Assembly: GCA_001628485.1 (NCBI GenBank)
Contig: LURR01000002.1
Coordinates: forward strand, 1-47,301
Origin: Marine group II euryarchaeote REDSEA-S11_B3N4
GTDB lineage: Archaea; Thermoplasmatota; Poseidoniia; Poseidoniales; Thalassarchaeaceae
DNA: 47,301 nucleotides
Direction of reading: 5' to 3'
The notes below the pieces were generated by a model. The model saw only the letters and a list, made by a program, of their open reading frames with translations. It was not told where the DNA came from and did no database searches. The number at the start of each line of letters is the position of its first letter. Position 1 is the stretch's first letter. The position numbers and the translations under genes were made by a program. Shown one piece after another: positions 25,357 through 32,914 of the stretch.

Positions 25357-26880
25357 TTAGTACATTCTAGCTATATGCTGCATCTTTTTTGTCGCTTTTC
25401 CTGTGATTAGGCAGTTCCTTTCTTCGGGAAATTCGTCATCGCATTCTCCCAGTAGAGTCAGGCCTGTCTTCTTTTCTAGAAATTCTGCATCTGAGTCATT
25501 TCCTTCGAATGCTATCTGGTATACTATCCCACTTTCAATTGAAGATTCTTGGGAGGCATCATAATCCAGATTATCGAAGGGGAAAGGCTGCACTTTATCA
25601 GAAACCAGAGATTTTTCCCTCTGACGCAGATCATCTGCCAATCCTTCAAGTGACTCCAATACCGATTTCTCGGCTTCATCTATTTTAATCTCAGACTTGG
25701 AACCCGTTCTAGGAGTGAGGACGAACTTCCCTGCGGACAAATCCCTAGGTCCCAGCTCTATTCTGATTGGCACCCCCTTTATCTCCCAGTCATAGTGTTT
25801 CACACCTGGCCTAACGTCCCTAGTGTCTAGTTCTACCCTGATTCCGGATGCAGAAAGGCGTTCCGCCAATGCTTTGGCTGCTGGTTCCACGTTGCTGTCT
25901 GCGTGTGCAGCTATTGGCATAACTACCACTTGAATAGGAGCTATGGCAGGGGGGAGGATCAATCCCTTGTCGTCACCATGCATGCCAACCACAGCACCTA
26001 GAAGCCTCTCGGACATTCCGAATGTAGTTTGGTGGCAGGGCTTTGTGTTCCCCTCGGGGTCTTCATAAGAAAGATCGAATGCGTTGGCCCACTGATCCTT
26101 GTAATGGTGATAGGTTGCTACCTGAAGTGTTCTACCGTTGGGCATTACAACGTCCGCGGCCTTAGTGTACCATGCACCCGGAAAGGTATCCCAAACTGGT
26201 CTTTTTGAGACCAAAGAGGGCAAGCACAAATCGTGCATTATTCTCTGAACCATCTCAGCATCTTCTTCTATCTGCTCGTCTGCACCAGCTTGGTCAGCAT
26301 GTACAGTATGTGCCTCAAAGAAGTGAATCTCCCTGACCCTGATGAAAGAGCGCGTTTGCTTTGTCTCATACCTGAAGGTATTGACGATTTGGAATGTCTT
26401 CAGTGGGAGATCGGCATGACTCCTTACCCAAAGTGAGAACATGGTGTACATGGGAGTCTCTGATGTTGGTCTGAGAAACATCGGCTTCTCTAACTTATTC
26501 TCGCCTCCGTGTGTAACCCAATATACTTCTTTCTTGAATCCCGAGGCTTCTTCATCAAACCTCAATTCTGACGGATCGACGCCTGATTCGCGTGCTGCCT
26601 TCAAGATAGAGACGAGTTTGTTTTCCTTGTCCAGAAGATCCTCTGGAACTAGTAGTGGGAAGCGATACTCGTGGTGTCCTGTCCTGTACATCTCCCTTCT
26701 AGCAAGTGAGTCAATTAGTCCCATTGCGGTTAGTCCGTATGGCTTCCAGACATCCATACCTTTTATCGGATACCGTTTGTCTACAAGATCGGCAATTTCG
26801 ACTATTGCGGGGTACCATTTGTTGAATTCGGATTTTGGGGGAATTCCCCGCTTAGCCCTAGAAGGTCCAGACACATTCAT
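25357..26880 (-). CDS. proS: Prolyl-tRNA synthetase (archaeal/eukaryotic type)
   Basis: A class II synthetase of 507 residues of the shorter archaeal/eukaryotic type. Motif 2 occurs around FRYETKQTRSFIRVREIHFFE and motif 3 as GMHGDDKGLILPPAIAP. It lacks the bacterial editing insertion and ends with the archaeal C-terminal zinc-binding-type extension (NCLITGKATKKMQHIARMY). It charges tRNA-Pro, one of whose genes lies at 466-543. The start at ATG 26880 (MNVSGPSRAKRG) fits the family N-terminus. Confidence 0.95.
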   Translation of the reverse strand: MNVSGPSRAKRGIPPKSEFNKWYPAIVEIADLVDKRYPIKGMDVWKPYGLTAMGLIDSLARREMYRTGHHEYRFPLLVPEDLLDKENKLVSILKAARESGVDPSELRFDEEASGFKKEVYWVTHGGENKLEKPMFLRPTSETPMYTMFSLWVRSHADLPLKTFQIVNTFRYETKQTRSFIRVREIHFFEAHTVHADQAGADEQIEEDAEMVQRIMHDLCLPSLVSKRPVWDTFPGAWYTKAADVVMPNGRTLQVATYHHYKDQWANAFDLSYEDPEGNTKPCHQTTFGMSERLLGAVVGMHGDDKGLILPPAIAPIQVVVMPIAAHADSNVEPAAKALAERLSASGIRVELDTRDVRPGVKHYDWEIKGVPIRIELGPRDLSAGKFVLTPRTGSKSEIKIDEAEKSVLESLEGLADDLRQREKSLVSDKVQPFPFDNLDYDASQESSIESGIVYQIAFEGNDSDAEFLEKKTGLTLLGECDDEFPEERNCLITGKATKKMQHIARMY

Positions 26881-26923
26881 GCGCTCCTTGCTAGTAGGCT
26901 TGAATTATTCGATTTAAGTTACG

Positions 26924-28117
26924 TCAAAAAGACGTGAGTATTCTCTCGATTTCTACGCATAAATCACCAATATCTCTGATTTCCGAAACCTCTCCATCGG
27001 AAAATACAATTCTACATCTAGAATTAGATTTTCCTTGTACATCAGTCAGCATATTTGCCACTACTGCTAGTAGTTCGTTTTCGGATATCAAGTCTATTGA
27101 TTTGCCAATAAGAGAGTCCTCTGCGCCAGATACCTCCAGTTTGAATGCAATTCTTTTGCAGCCAATTGTATGCTCCCTTAATTCCTTAAGATGCTTCAAA
27201 GTAGGCTTGAGTGTGATTTCCCAATCTCCAGAATTACTAGGGAATTTACCAGCGATCGGTTCAGGGGAATAGTCCAGAATAGCTGCTGCATGAATCCAAA
27301 ATTCTGGTTTTTTCTCAGAGTTAGCGACAAGAATAGATTCTTCCAGCATCGAATCTGACGACTCGGCAATTCTAATATCTGGCAAACTAAACGTTGGTTT
27401 TCTGCTAGTTATTCCGGAAACACATACCACGTCATGACCCATCCTGTGCAGGTACTCGGCAATTGACCAGCCTGTGTTACCTGAAGACGTGTTCACAATT
27501 TTCCTTATGGAGTCGATTGGGGCCGCATTCGCACCGAGAGTAATTGCTACTCTCTTCCTGCCCGCAATACTCCGGTTTACTAAATTACAGAAGGTCGCTA
27601 CTATATCTACAGGGTCAGGCTGCTTCCTCTTGCCCTCTTGGGGTTCTTCGAACATTATTTCCACCCCCCGATTAGCTGATTCGGATAGTAATTCATCAGT
27701 AACCTTGTCCTGGAAAAGATCGTTATGCATCGATGGAACAAAAAGAATTGGGGTTTCACTTCCAGATGCTGCGGAGATTGCCATCATTATCGGGGAGTCA
27801 ATGATTCCATGAACGAACTTAGCAACGGTATTCCTGGTTGCTGGGGCCAAGATCAATCCATCGAACCCCCCAAGTTGAGACATTTGTGACTCCCAATCAG
27901 TCACTACGTCGATACCAGATCCCCATGACAGAGCAAGCGGAGTGATTACTTTCTCTGCGGACTTAGTCATCATAGGGAACACTTCTGCGCCATGCCTCCT
28001 TAGTTCTCTAGCGAGCTTGACAGACTCTGTGGCGGCAATTCCACCGGAAACTGCCAGGATAACCCTCTTCCCTTCCAAGCTGTCACCGATTACTGAGACC
28101 CCGGTATCCTCGCTCAT
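26924..28117 (-). CDS. coaBC: Bifunctional CoaBC: phosphopantothenoylcysteine synthetase/decarboxylase
   Basis: A 397-residue two-domain enzyme of coenzyme A synthesis. Residues ~12-180 are the FMN-binding decarboxylase: VILAVSGGIAATESVKLAREL, APATRNTVAKFVHGI, PSMHNDLF and EGKRK. Archaeal forms use the last two motifs where bacterial ones have PxMN and a Cys flap. The conserved His that normally precedes the APAT strand (EHxEL in other archaea) is replaced by SQMSQL. Residues ~190-397 are the synthetase: GANAAPIDSIRKIVNTSSGNTG and IHAAAILDYSPEP, with IAFKLE. Decarboxylase activity may thus be altered; the assignment itself is firm. Confidence 0.9.
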   Translation of the reverse strand: MSEDTGVSVIGDSLEGKRVILAVSGGIAATESVKLARELRRHGAEVFPMMTKSAEKVITPLALSWGSGIDVVTDWESQMSQLGGFDGLILAPATRNTVAKFVHGIIDSPIMMAISAASGSETPILFVPSMHNDLFQDKVTDELLSESANRGVEIMFEEPQEGKRKQPDPVDIVATFCNLVNRSIAGRKRVAITLGANAAPIDSIRKIVNTSSGNTGWSIAEYLHRMGHDVVCVSGITSRKPTFSLPDIRIAESSDSMLEESILVANSEKKPEFWIHAAAILDYSPEPIAGKFPSNSGDWEITLKPTLKHLKELREHTIGCKRIAFKLEVSGAEDSLIGKSIDLISENELLAVVANMLTDVQGKSNSRCRIVFSDGEVSEIRDIGDLCVEIERILTSF

Positions 28118-28161
28118 GACTACCCTATTGGATGTTCATTCAAGAGGTCGTCGATGCTTGG

Positions 28162-29295
28162 CTAAAGTGATTCCATGGCAATTGAAATTCCCATTCCCCC
28201 GCCAATACACATAGAGGCAAGAGCTTTTTTCCCCCCTTCCCTGGACAATATGCTGGCAGCCTTACAGGCAATCCTAGCTCCAGAAGCACCCAATGGGTGT
28301 CCTATGGACAATGCGCCTCCATCGATGTTGATTATTTCTGGGTTTAATCCTAGTTCCCTGATACATGCAATACTCTGTGAGGAAAAGGCCTCATTCAATT
28401 CGAAAACGTCGATTTCATCGGATTCCCAACCTGCTCTATCTAGTGCAAGTCTGGTAGAAGAAACGGGCCCTAAACCCATTAGTTCAGGAGGACAACCCGT
28501 GGTTGCGGCAGAAACAATTCTGGCCATTGGTTGCAATTCATTTTTTCTAGCAAAATCTTCACTACAAACAAGAGAAAAAACGGCCCCATCTGTTAGCGGA
28601 GAGGAGGTAGCAGCAGTTACGGTACCCCCATCTATGAAGGCCGGTCCTAGACGAGACATTGATTCCAAGGAGGAGTTCGATCTGATACACCCATCTTTTG
28701 TGATTAAACCATCGTTGTGAACTATGGGTACTATCTCCTCGGCAAATTTACCCGACAATTCCGCATTTGATGACTTTGTATGGGACAGGAGGGAAAATTC
28801 CTCCTGTTCCGTTCTGGATATCCCATACAATTCTGCGACATTCTCCGCAGTGATGCCCATGTTCACGTAGGCCTCCGGAAAATCTGTTTCGAATTTTGGA
28901 TGTGGGCTCCAGTTGAATCCCCTCCTCTTAACTCGAGACATTGATTCTATCCCACCGCATACGAAGCATTCTCCCCAGCCAGCAGAAATGTTTGCCGATG
29001 CGTACATGATTGCCTGCATGGAAGAGCCACAGAGTCTGTTTATTGTTACTCCTGGGACCTCCTTCGGCAGCCCCGACATAAGTGCCATTAAGCGTCCAAT
29101 ATTGTATCCCTGCTCTCCTTCCGGATATGCACAGCCGACTATCACGTCATCTATTTCAGCTGGATTGATGTTTAGGTTGTTAAGCAACTCAACTAGCACC
29201 TGTGAGGCAAATTCATCGGGCCTTACTTCAGATAATTCCCCCTTGTGAGACCTACTGAATGGGGTTCGACGCCAATCAACAATTACTGAACTCAC
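28162..29295 (-). CDS. Thiolase (acetyl-CoA acyltransferase)
   Basis: A 377-residue thiolase with all catalytic elements: the nucleophile Cys in NRLCGSSMQA (near residue 90), NEAFSSQ, IGHPLGASGAR with the catalytic His, and SMCIGGGMGISIAM with the second Cys. The PEGEQGYNIGR and VRRRGF-like features recall bacterial FadA/acetyl-CoA acetyltransferase. It may split 3-ketoacyl-CoA in fatty-acid oxidation or condense acetyl-CoA for mevalonate; sequence alone does not decide. The archaeal mevalonate route usually uses a different thiolase class, so degradation is a little more likely. It starts at GTG 29295 and diverges from kptA. Confidence 0.9.
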   Translation of the reverse strand: MSSVIVDWRRTPFSRSHKGELSEVRPDEFASQVLVELLNNLNINPAEIDDVIVGCAYPEGEQGYNIGRLMALMSGLPKEVPGVTINRLCGSSMQAIMYASANISAGWGECFVCGGIESMSRVKRRGFNWSPHPKFETDFPEAYVNMGITAENVAELYGISRTEQEEFSLLSHTKSSNAELSGKFAEEIVPIVHNDGLITKDGCIRSNSSLESMSRLGPAFIDGGTVTAATSSPLTDGAVFSLVCSEDFARKNELQPMARIVSAATTGCPPELMGLGPVSSTRLALDRAGWESDEIDVFELNEAFSSQSIACIRELGLNPEIINIDGGALSIGHPLGASGARIACKAASILSREGGKKALASMCIGGGMGISIAMESL

Positions 29296-29390
29296 GATGT
29301 TCCGACATGTAGCGACCCCATAACGATTCCCAGAGCAATAAATTCTGAACGACCGAGGGGTTCTTGAATAATCCTCAACGGGCGTTAATC

Positions 29391-30080
29391 ATGATTAGGG
29401 AATGCCCGGTACACGGATACTTCTCAGACGATGACCTATGTCCTGCATGTAACTCAGAAGGCAAGTTCATCATGAGTACCAGAGAAAGGGACGGGATGGC
29501 AAGAAAGCTAGCCCTCGTTCTAAGACATGCTCCTGAGAAGTTCGATCTGGAAATGGACATCAATGGTTGGATAGACGTCAGAGACATAGTAAGGAAATTC
29601 AAAGATGGTGGCAGGCGAAGACAACACTGGCTGAGGCCCCACCATCTAGTTGCTATCTCAGAAACCGATCCAAAGGGAAGATATGAGGTACGAGGGAATA
29701 TGATGAGGGCTACTTATGGCCATACAGTCGAGATAGAGTTGGACCTGCCATCGAGTGATATCCCAGATTCCCTATACTATCCTTGTAATCCAGATGAAGC
29801 AGGAAATCTAGTTGAGATTGGGATAAGCCCCGGAGATAGGGCCCATGTCCATCTTTCTGCATCTATCAGGCATGCTGCCGAGGCAGGAAGGGTACATCAC
29901 GAAGATCCTTCGATAATTGAGGTCGATACTGCTAGGATGGTTGCCTCTGGGGAGACGATTTGGCATGCAGGAGTTACTGTCTACCTATCCGAGAGTGTCG
30001 CGGGCGAGTATCTCTCAATAGTTGGTCAAGATGACCCCGAGCTATCACTTCTGAGAGAGACCTGGTTTGAAGAAGAGTAG
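29391..30080 (+). CDS. kptA: RNA 2'-phosphotransferase KptA/Tpt1 with N-terminal zinc knuckle
   Basis: Removes a 2'-phosphate from RNA by transfer to NAD+. From ATG 29391 (MIRECPVHGYFSDDDLCPAC) the protein opens with a CPxHG-x-CPAC zinc knuckle typical of archaeal KptA. LALVLRHAPEKFDLEMDING and WIDVRDIV follow, then the KptA core with RRQHWLRPHHLVAISE, RYEVRGNMMRATYGHT, LYYPC and GISPGDRAHVHLSA. 229 residues fits. The in-frame TTG at 29364 is less likely. It converges with a small zinc-ribbon gene whose stop abuts. Tpt1 is known from tRNA-splicing organisms; its role in archaea is unsettled. Confidence 0.92.
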   Translation: MIRECPVHGYFSDDDLCPACNSEGKFIMSTRERDGMARKLALVLRHAPEKFDLEMDINGWIDVRDIVRKFKDGGRRRQHWLRPHHLVAISETDPKGRYEVRGNMMRATYGHTVEIELDLPSSDIPDSLYYPCNPDEAGNLVEIGISPGDRAHVHLSASIRHAAEAGRVHHEDPSIIEVDTARMVASGETIWHAGVTVYLSESVAGEYLSIVGQDDPELSLLRETWFEEE

Positions 30081-30329
30081 TCAGAACTCGCCACAAACGG
30101 GGCAGAATTGCAAATCACTCAATTTCTCAGCTCCGCAAGAGTGGCACACTCCGGATGTGGTAACAGGTTTCACTTCAGAGTTATTCGAAATAGCAAGCTC
30201 AATTTGGAGGGTTCGGCGTCCTCTGTCATCCTTGTCGTCGATAAGAGATGCATTGGCTAATTCAGATTGTAGCCATCTCTGAAACCTTTCAAGTTCGGAT
30301 GTGTCGGCCACAGTAAGTGGATAGAGCAT
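30081..30329 (-). CDS. Small C-terminal zinc-ribbon protein, hypothetical
   Basis: An 82-residue protein ending in CHSCGAEKLSDLQFCPVCGEF, a Cys4 zinc ribbon (CX2C-10-CX2C). The N-terminal ~55 residues form a helix-rich segment (DTSELERFQRWLQSELAN). No known family is assigned. It diverges from the isopentenyl phosphate kinase gene. Confidence 0.7.
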   Translation of the reverse strand: MLYPLTVADTSELERFQRWLQSELANASLIDDKDDRGRRTLQIELAISNNSEVKPVTTSGVCHSCGAEKLSDLQFCPVCGEF

Positions 30330-30395
30330 TATCGTTAAACTGTATGTATTGACTTGAAAATGTTAGAATACGAGTCTCCCCAGATTCAATCGTCA

Positions 30396-31190
30396 ATGGC
30401 ATCAAGGGTAGTGATAAAACTGGGCGGGGGCCTTATTAGTGACAAGGGTTCAATGAAGAAGTTTGATTCTGATTCTGTGGAAAGGATCGCTGACTCAATA
30501 TCCTCAATCGTTGAGATGGGGGTTCCCGTAGTCATAGTTCATGGTGCGGGATCTTTCGGCCATTTACTAGCAAAGGAATGGTCAATATCGGAAGGATTGG
30601 ATCGGAAGATTGCTGAAGAGCAGCGAATGATTGTCGATCAAATAAGATTAGACATGAGAGAGTTGAATAAATTGGTGATTGATAGGTTTTCGGACTCAGA
30701 ATTAGAATCCGAGGGCCTGCCTCCCTCGGAATGGGCAATTGGCACTGGACCAGGTTTCCAAGGTGACATCACAAATTTCGAAAGAGTGGTCGAGGCCCCC
30801 CTCCCCATTACCTTCGGAGATGTTGTGAATACAAATGATGAGCTCGAGTTCGGAATACTCTCCGGGGATGATTTGATGGTGAGGCTTTCCAAAGAATTGG
30901 AGGTATCACACTGTATTTTCCTCATTGGAGATGCAGATGGGGTCTTGAGCGGACCACCCAACCAAGAAGGATCGAGTTTGATCAGTAGATTAGGGGCAGA
31001 AGAGGAGATCGAAGGACCCCATTACTCGGAAATAGATGTAACTGGTGGAATCGGTCTGAAAATAGACAGGGCCAGAAAAATTGCTTCGGATGTTGAGGAG
31101 GTATGGATATTAGACGGGCGATGTCCTGAAAGAGTCATAGAATTATTGAGTACAGGGGAAACCAGAGGTACGAAGATTCTGCCCTATTGA
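30396..31190 (+). CDS. Isopentenyl phosphate kinase
   Basis: Phosphorylates isopentenyl phosphate to isopentenyl diphosphate, the last step of the archaeal mevalonate route. It is an amino-acid-kinase fold: RVVIKLGGGLISDKG at the N-terminus, VPVVIVHGAGSFGHLLAKEW (with the His characteristic of this kinase), TGPGFQGDITN, ILSGDDLMVRLSKEL and FLIGDADGVLSGP, then VTGGIGLKIDRARKIAS. From ATG 30396 it has 264 residues; ATG 30360 or TTG 30354 are possible earlier starts, and a TTAAA at 30336 could support a leaderless start at 30360. The prenyl synthase fusion gene starts 36 bases after its stop. Confidence 0.9.
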   Translation: MASRVVIKLGGGLISDKGSMKKFDSDSVERIADSISSIVEMGVPVVIVHGAGSFGHLLAKEWSISEGLDRKIAEEQRMIVDQIRLDMRELNKLVIDRFSDSELESEGLPPSEWAIGTGPGFQGDITNFERVVEAPLPITFGDVVNTNDELEFGILSGDDLMVRLSKELEVSHCIFLIGDADGVLSGPPNQEGSSLISRLGAEEEIEGPHYSEIDVTGGIGLKIDRARKIASDVEEVWILDGRCPERVIELLSTGETRGTKILPY

Positions 31191-31225
31191 GTCTTCATAT
31201 ACGCGTCTCCTTCCGATTGACCAAT

Positions 31226-32914
31226 ATGTCCACGAGAGAAGTTAATCTGGATGGTCATGATTCCTCCCAGTTAGAGATGATGGAAGAGATGTGCCTATTG
31301 GTCGATTCAGAGGACAGAGTGATTGGTTCTGAGACAAAACTAGACTGCCACAGAAATGAAGGCAACAGGCATAGAGCTTTCAGCGTTCTAATCTTCGACT
31401 CTGAAGGAAGACTACTGGTTCAGAAGAGAGCCTCAGAGAAGATTACCTTTCCAGGTGTTTGGGCTAATAGTTGCTGCAGTCATCCACTTGACCTAGAATC
31501 AGAGAAAAACGGCCCAGAGGGGGCCATGACGGCCGCAAGAAGGAAACTATGGCAGGAGCTGGGAATCCCGCAAAATGAAACTGATCAATGGACTTTCCAT
31601 CATGTTGGAAGGATGGAATACTCCTGCAGGTGGAACGAGGATTGGATTGAGAGGGAGATTGATCACATCATGGTAGTTCGGGCAGATGCGACTGTGGACC
31701 ATAATCTCAATGAGATTTCAGAAGTTCTCTGGGCTGAACCTGATGAAGTCAAGAGGATGATGGATGGACAAGGAAAATGGCAAGACCAAGTGATTGCTCC
31801 GTGGTTCAGACTAATTTGGCAACATTATGTAATTCCGAACGATTGCGATTTTATGTCTATGACAAGTGAAATAAACGATGATATTACTTATTGTGGGGAA
31901 GTAGACATGGATGGCAGTCCAGTAAACCCCGGTCAGACCTTGCTGGATGCTCTTTCTGGACATAGGGATAAGGTAGAGGGAGAGATTATGTCTAGTCTAT
32001 CGAAGATGAAGCAGAAGAACCTTCATGGTGCAATGACGCATCTTTTCAAGGGAGGAGGGAAGCGGCTGCGAGCCATACTTCCTAGGCTTGTTGGAGAGGC
32101 AGTGGGGGTTGCAAATGATGGCCACTACACGCTGGGTGCATCGATAGAAATTATTCACAATTTTACATTGATTCACGATGACATTATCGATCAAGACCCC
32201 ATTAGGAGGGGTTTAGACGCTGTTCACGTTGAGTACGACGATGCCACAGCAATCAATGCTGGAGACGCCATGCTCGCAGTCGGGTTCGAGATTCTAGCAG
32301 AGTCAAAAGATGTACCTGACGAACTGCTAGGCCACCTGATCAGATCAATTGGTAAAATGGTAAGGAAGGTCGCAGAAGGGCAGCAAGAAGACATTGAGTT
32401 CGAAGCCAGAGATGAGGTAACTGAAGATGAATACATAGCCATGATTGCGGGGAAGACCAGTGCTATGTTTGAGACCTGTGCCAGAACTGGGGCAATTCTC
32501 GCAGGGGCAAGCGATGAGGAAGTTTCCAATATGGCGCAATGGGGCCTTAATTTGGGGTTATGCTTCCAGTTAATGGATGATTTGATTGACATCACTGGAG
32601 ATACTGAGACACTAGGTAAACCGGCTGGATCAGACATCGTCCAAGGGAAGAGGACGCTCATTGCGATTCATGCGTTACAAAGTGATTCGGATCTTTCAAA
32701 CTTCAATGAGGTGTTCGGATCCGGAGAGTGTAGTGAAGAGGATTTGTCCAGAGCCGTTTCAGAACTGGAAGCTTCCGGTTCGATAAGTTACGCGAAGAAT
32801 AGAGCAATGCACCACCATTCACTCGCACATGAATGTCTAGACAAGCTCGAGGAGTCACCATCCCTATCTGTATTGAGGGAATTGACCGACTTCCAATTGA
32901 TTAGAATAAGCTAA
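31226..32914 (+). CDS. Fused type 1 IPP isomerase and geranylgeranyl/polyprenyl diphosphate synthase
   Basis: One 562-residue chain with two enzymes. Residues ~1-195 are a type 1 (Nudix) isopentenyl diphosphate isomerase: HRAFSVLIFDSEGRLLVQKR, active-site CCSHP (Cys83, Cys84), AARRKLWQELGI and the IEREIDHIMVV segment. Residues ~215-562 are a trans-prenyl diphosphate synthase: GGGKRLRAILPRL, first Asp-rich DDIID (D318, D319, D322) followed by RRG, second Asp-rich DDLID (D451, D452, D455) and LGKPAGSDIVQGKRT. Isomerisation and chain elongation are thus linked for lipid synthesis. ATG 31226 starts it; a TTG 39 bases upstream overlaps the kinase stop. No frameshift joins the domains. It converges with fusA, their stops abutting. 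Confidence 0.9.
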   Translation: MSTREVNLDGHDSSQLEMMEEMCLLVDSEDRVIGSETKLDCHRNEGNRHRAFSVLIFDSEGRLLVQKRASEKITFPGVWANSCCSHPLDLESEKNGPEGAMTAARRKLWQELGIPQNETDQWTFHHVGRMEYSCRWNEDWIEREIDHIMVVRADATVDHNLNEISEVLWAEPDEVKRMMDGQGKWQDQVIAPWFRLIWQHYVIPNDCDFMSMTSEINDDITYCGEVDMDGSPVNPGQTLLDALSGHRDKVEGEIMSSLSKMKQKNLHGAMTHLFKGGGKRLRAILPRLVGEAVGVANDGHYTLGASIEIIHNFTLIHDDIIDQDPIRRGLDAVHVEYDDATAINAGDAMLAVGFEILAESKDVPDELLGHLIRSIGKMVRKVAEGQQEDIEFEARDEVTEDEYIAMIAGKTSAMFETCARTGAILAGASDEEVSNMAQWGLNLGLCFQLMDDLIDITGDTETLGKPAGSDIVQGKRTLIAIHALQSDSDLSNFNEVFGSGECSEEDLSRAVSELEASGSISYAKNRAMHHHSLAHECLDKLEESPSLSVLRELTDFQLIRIS

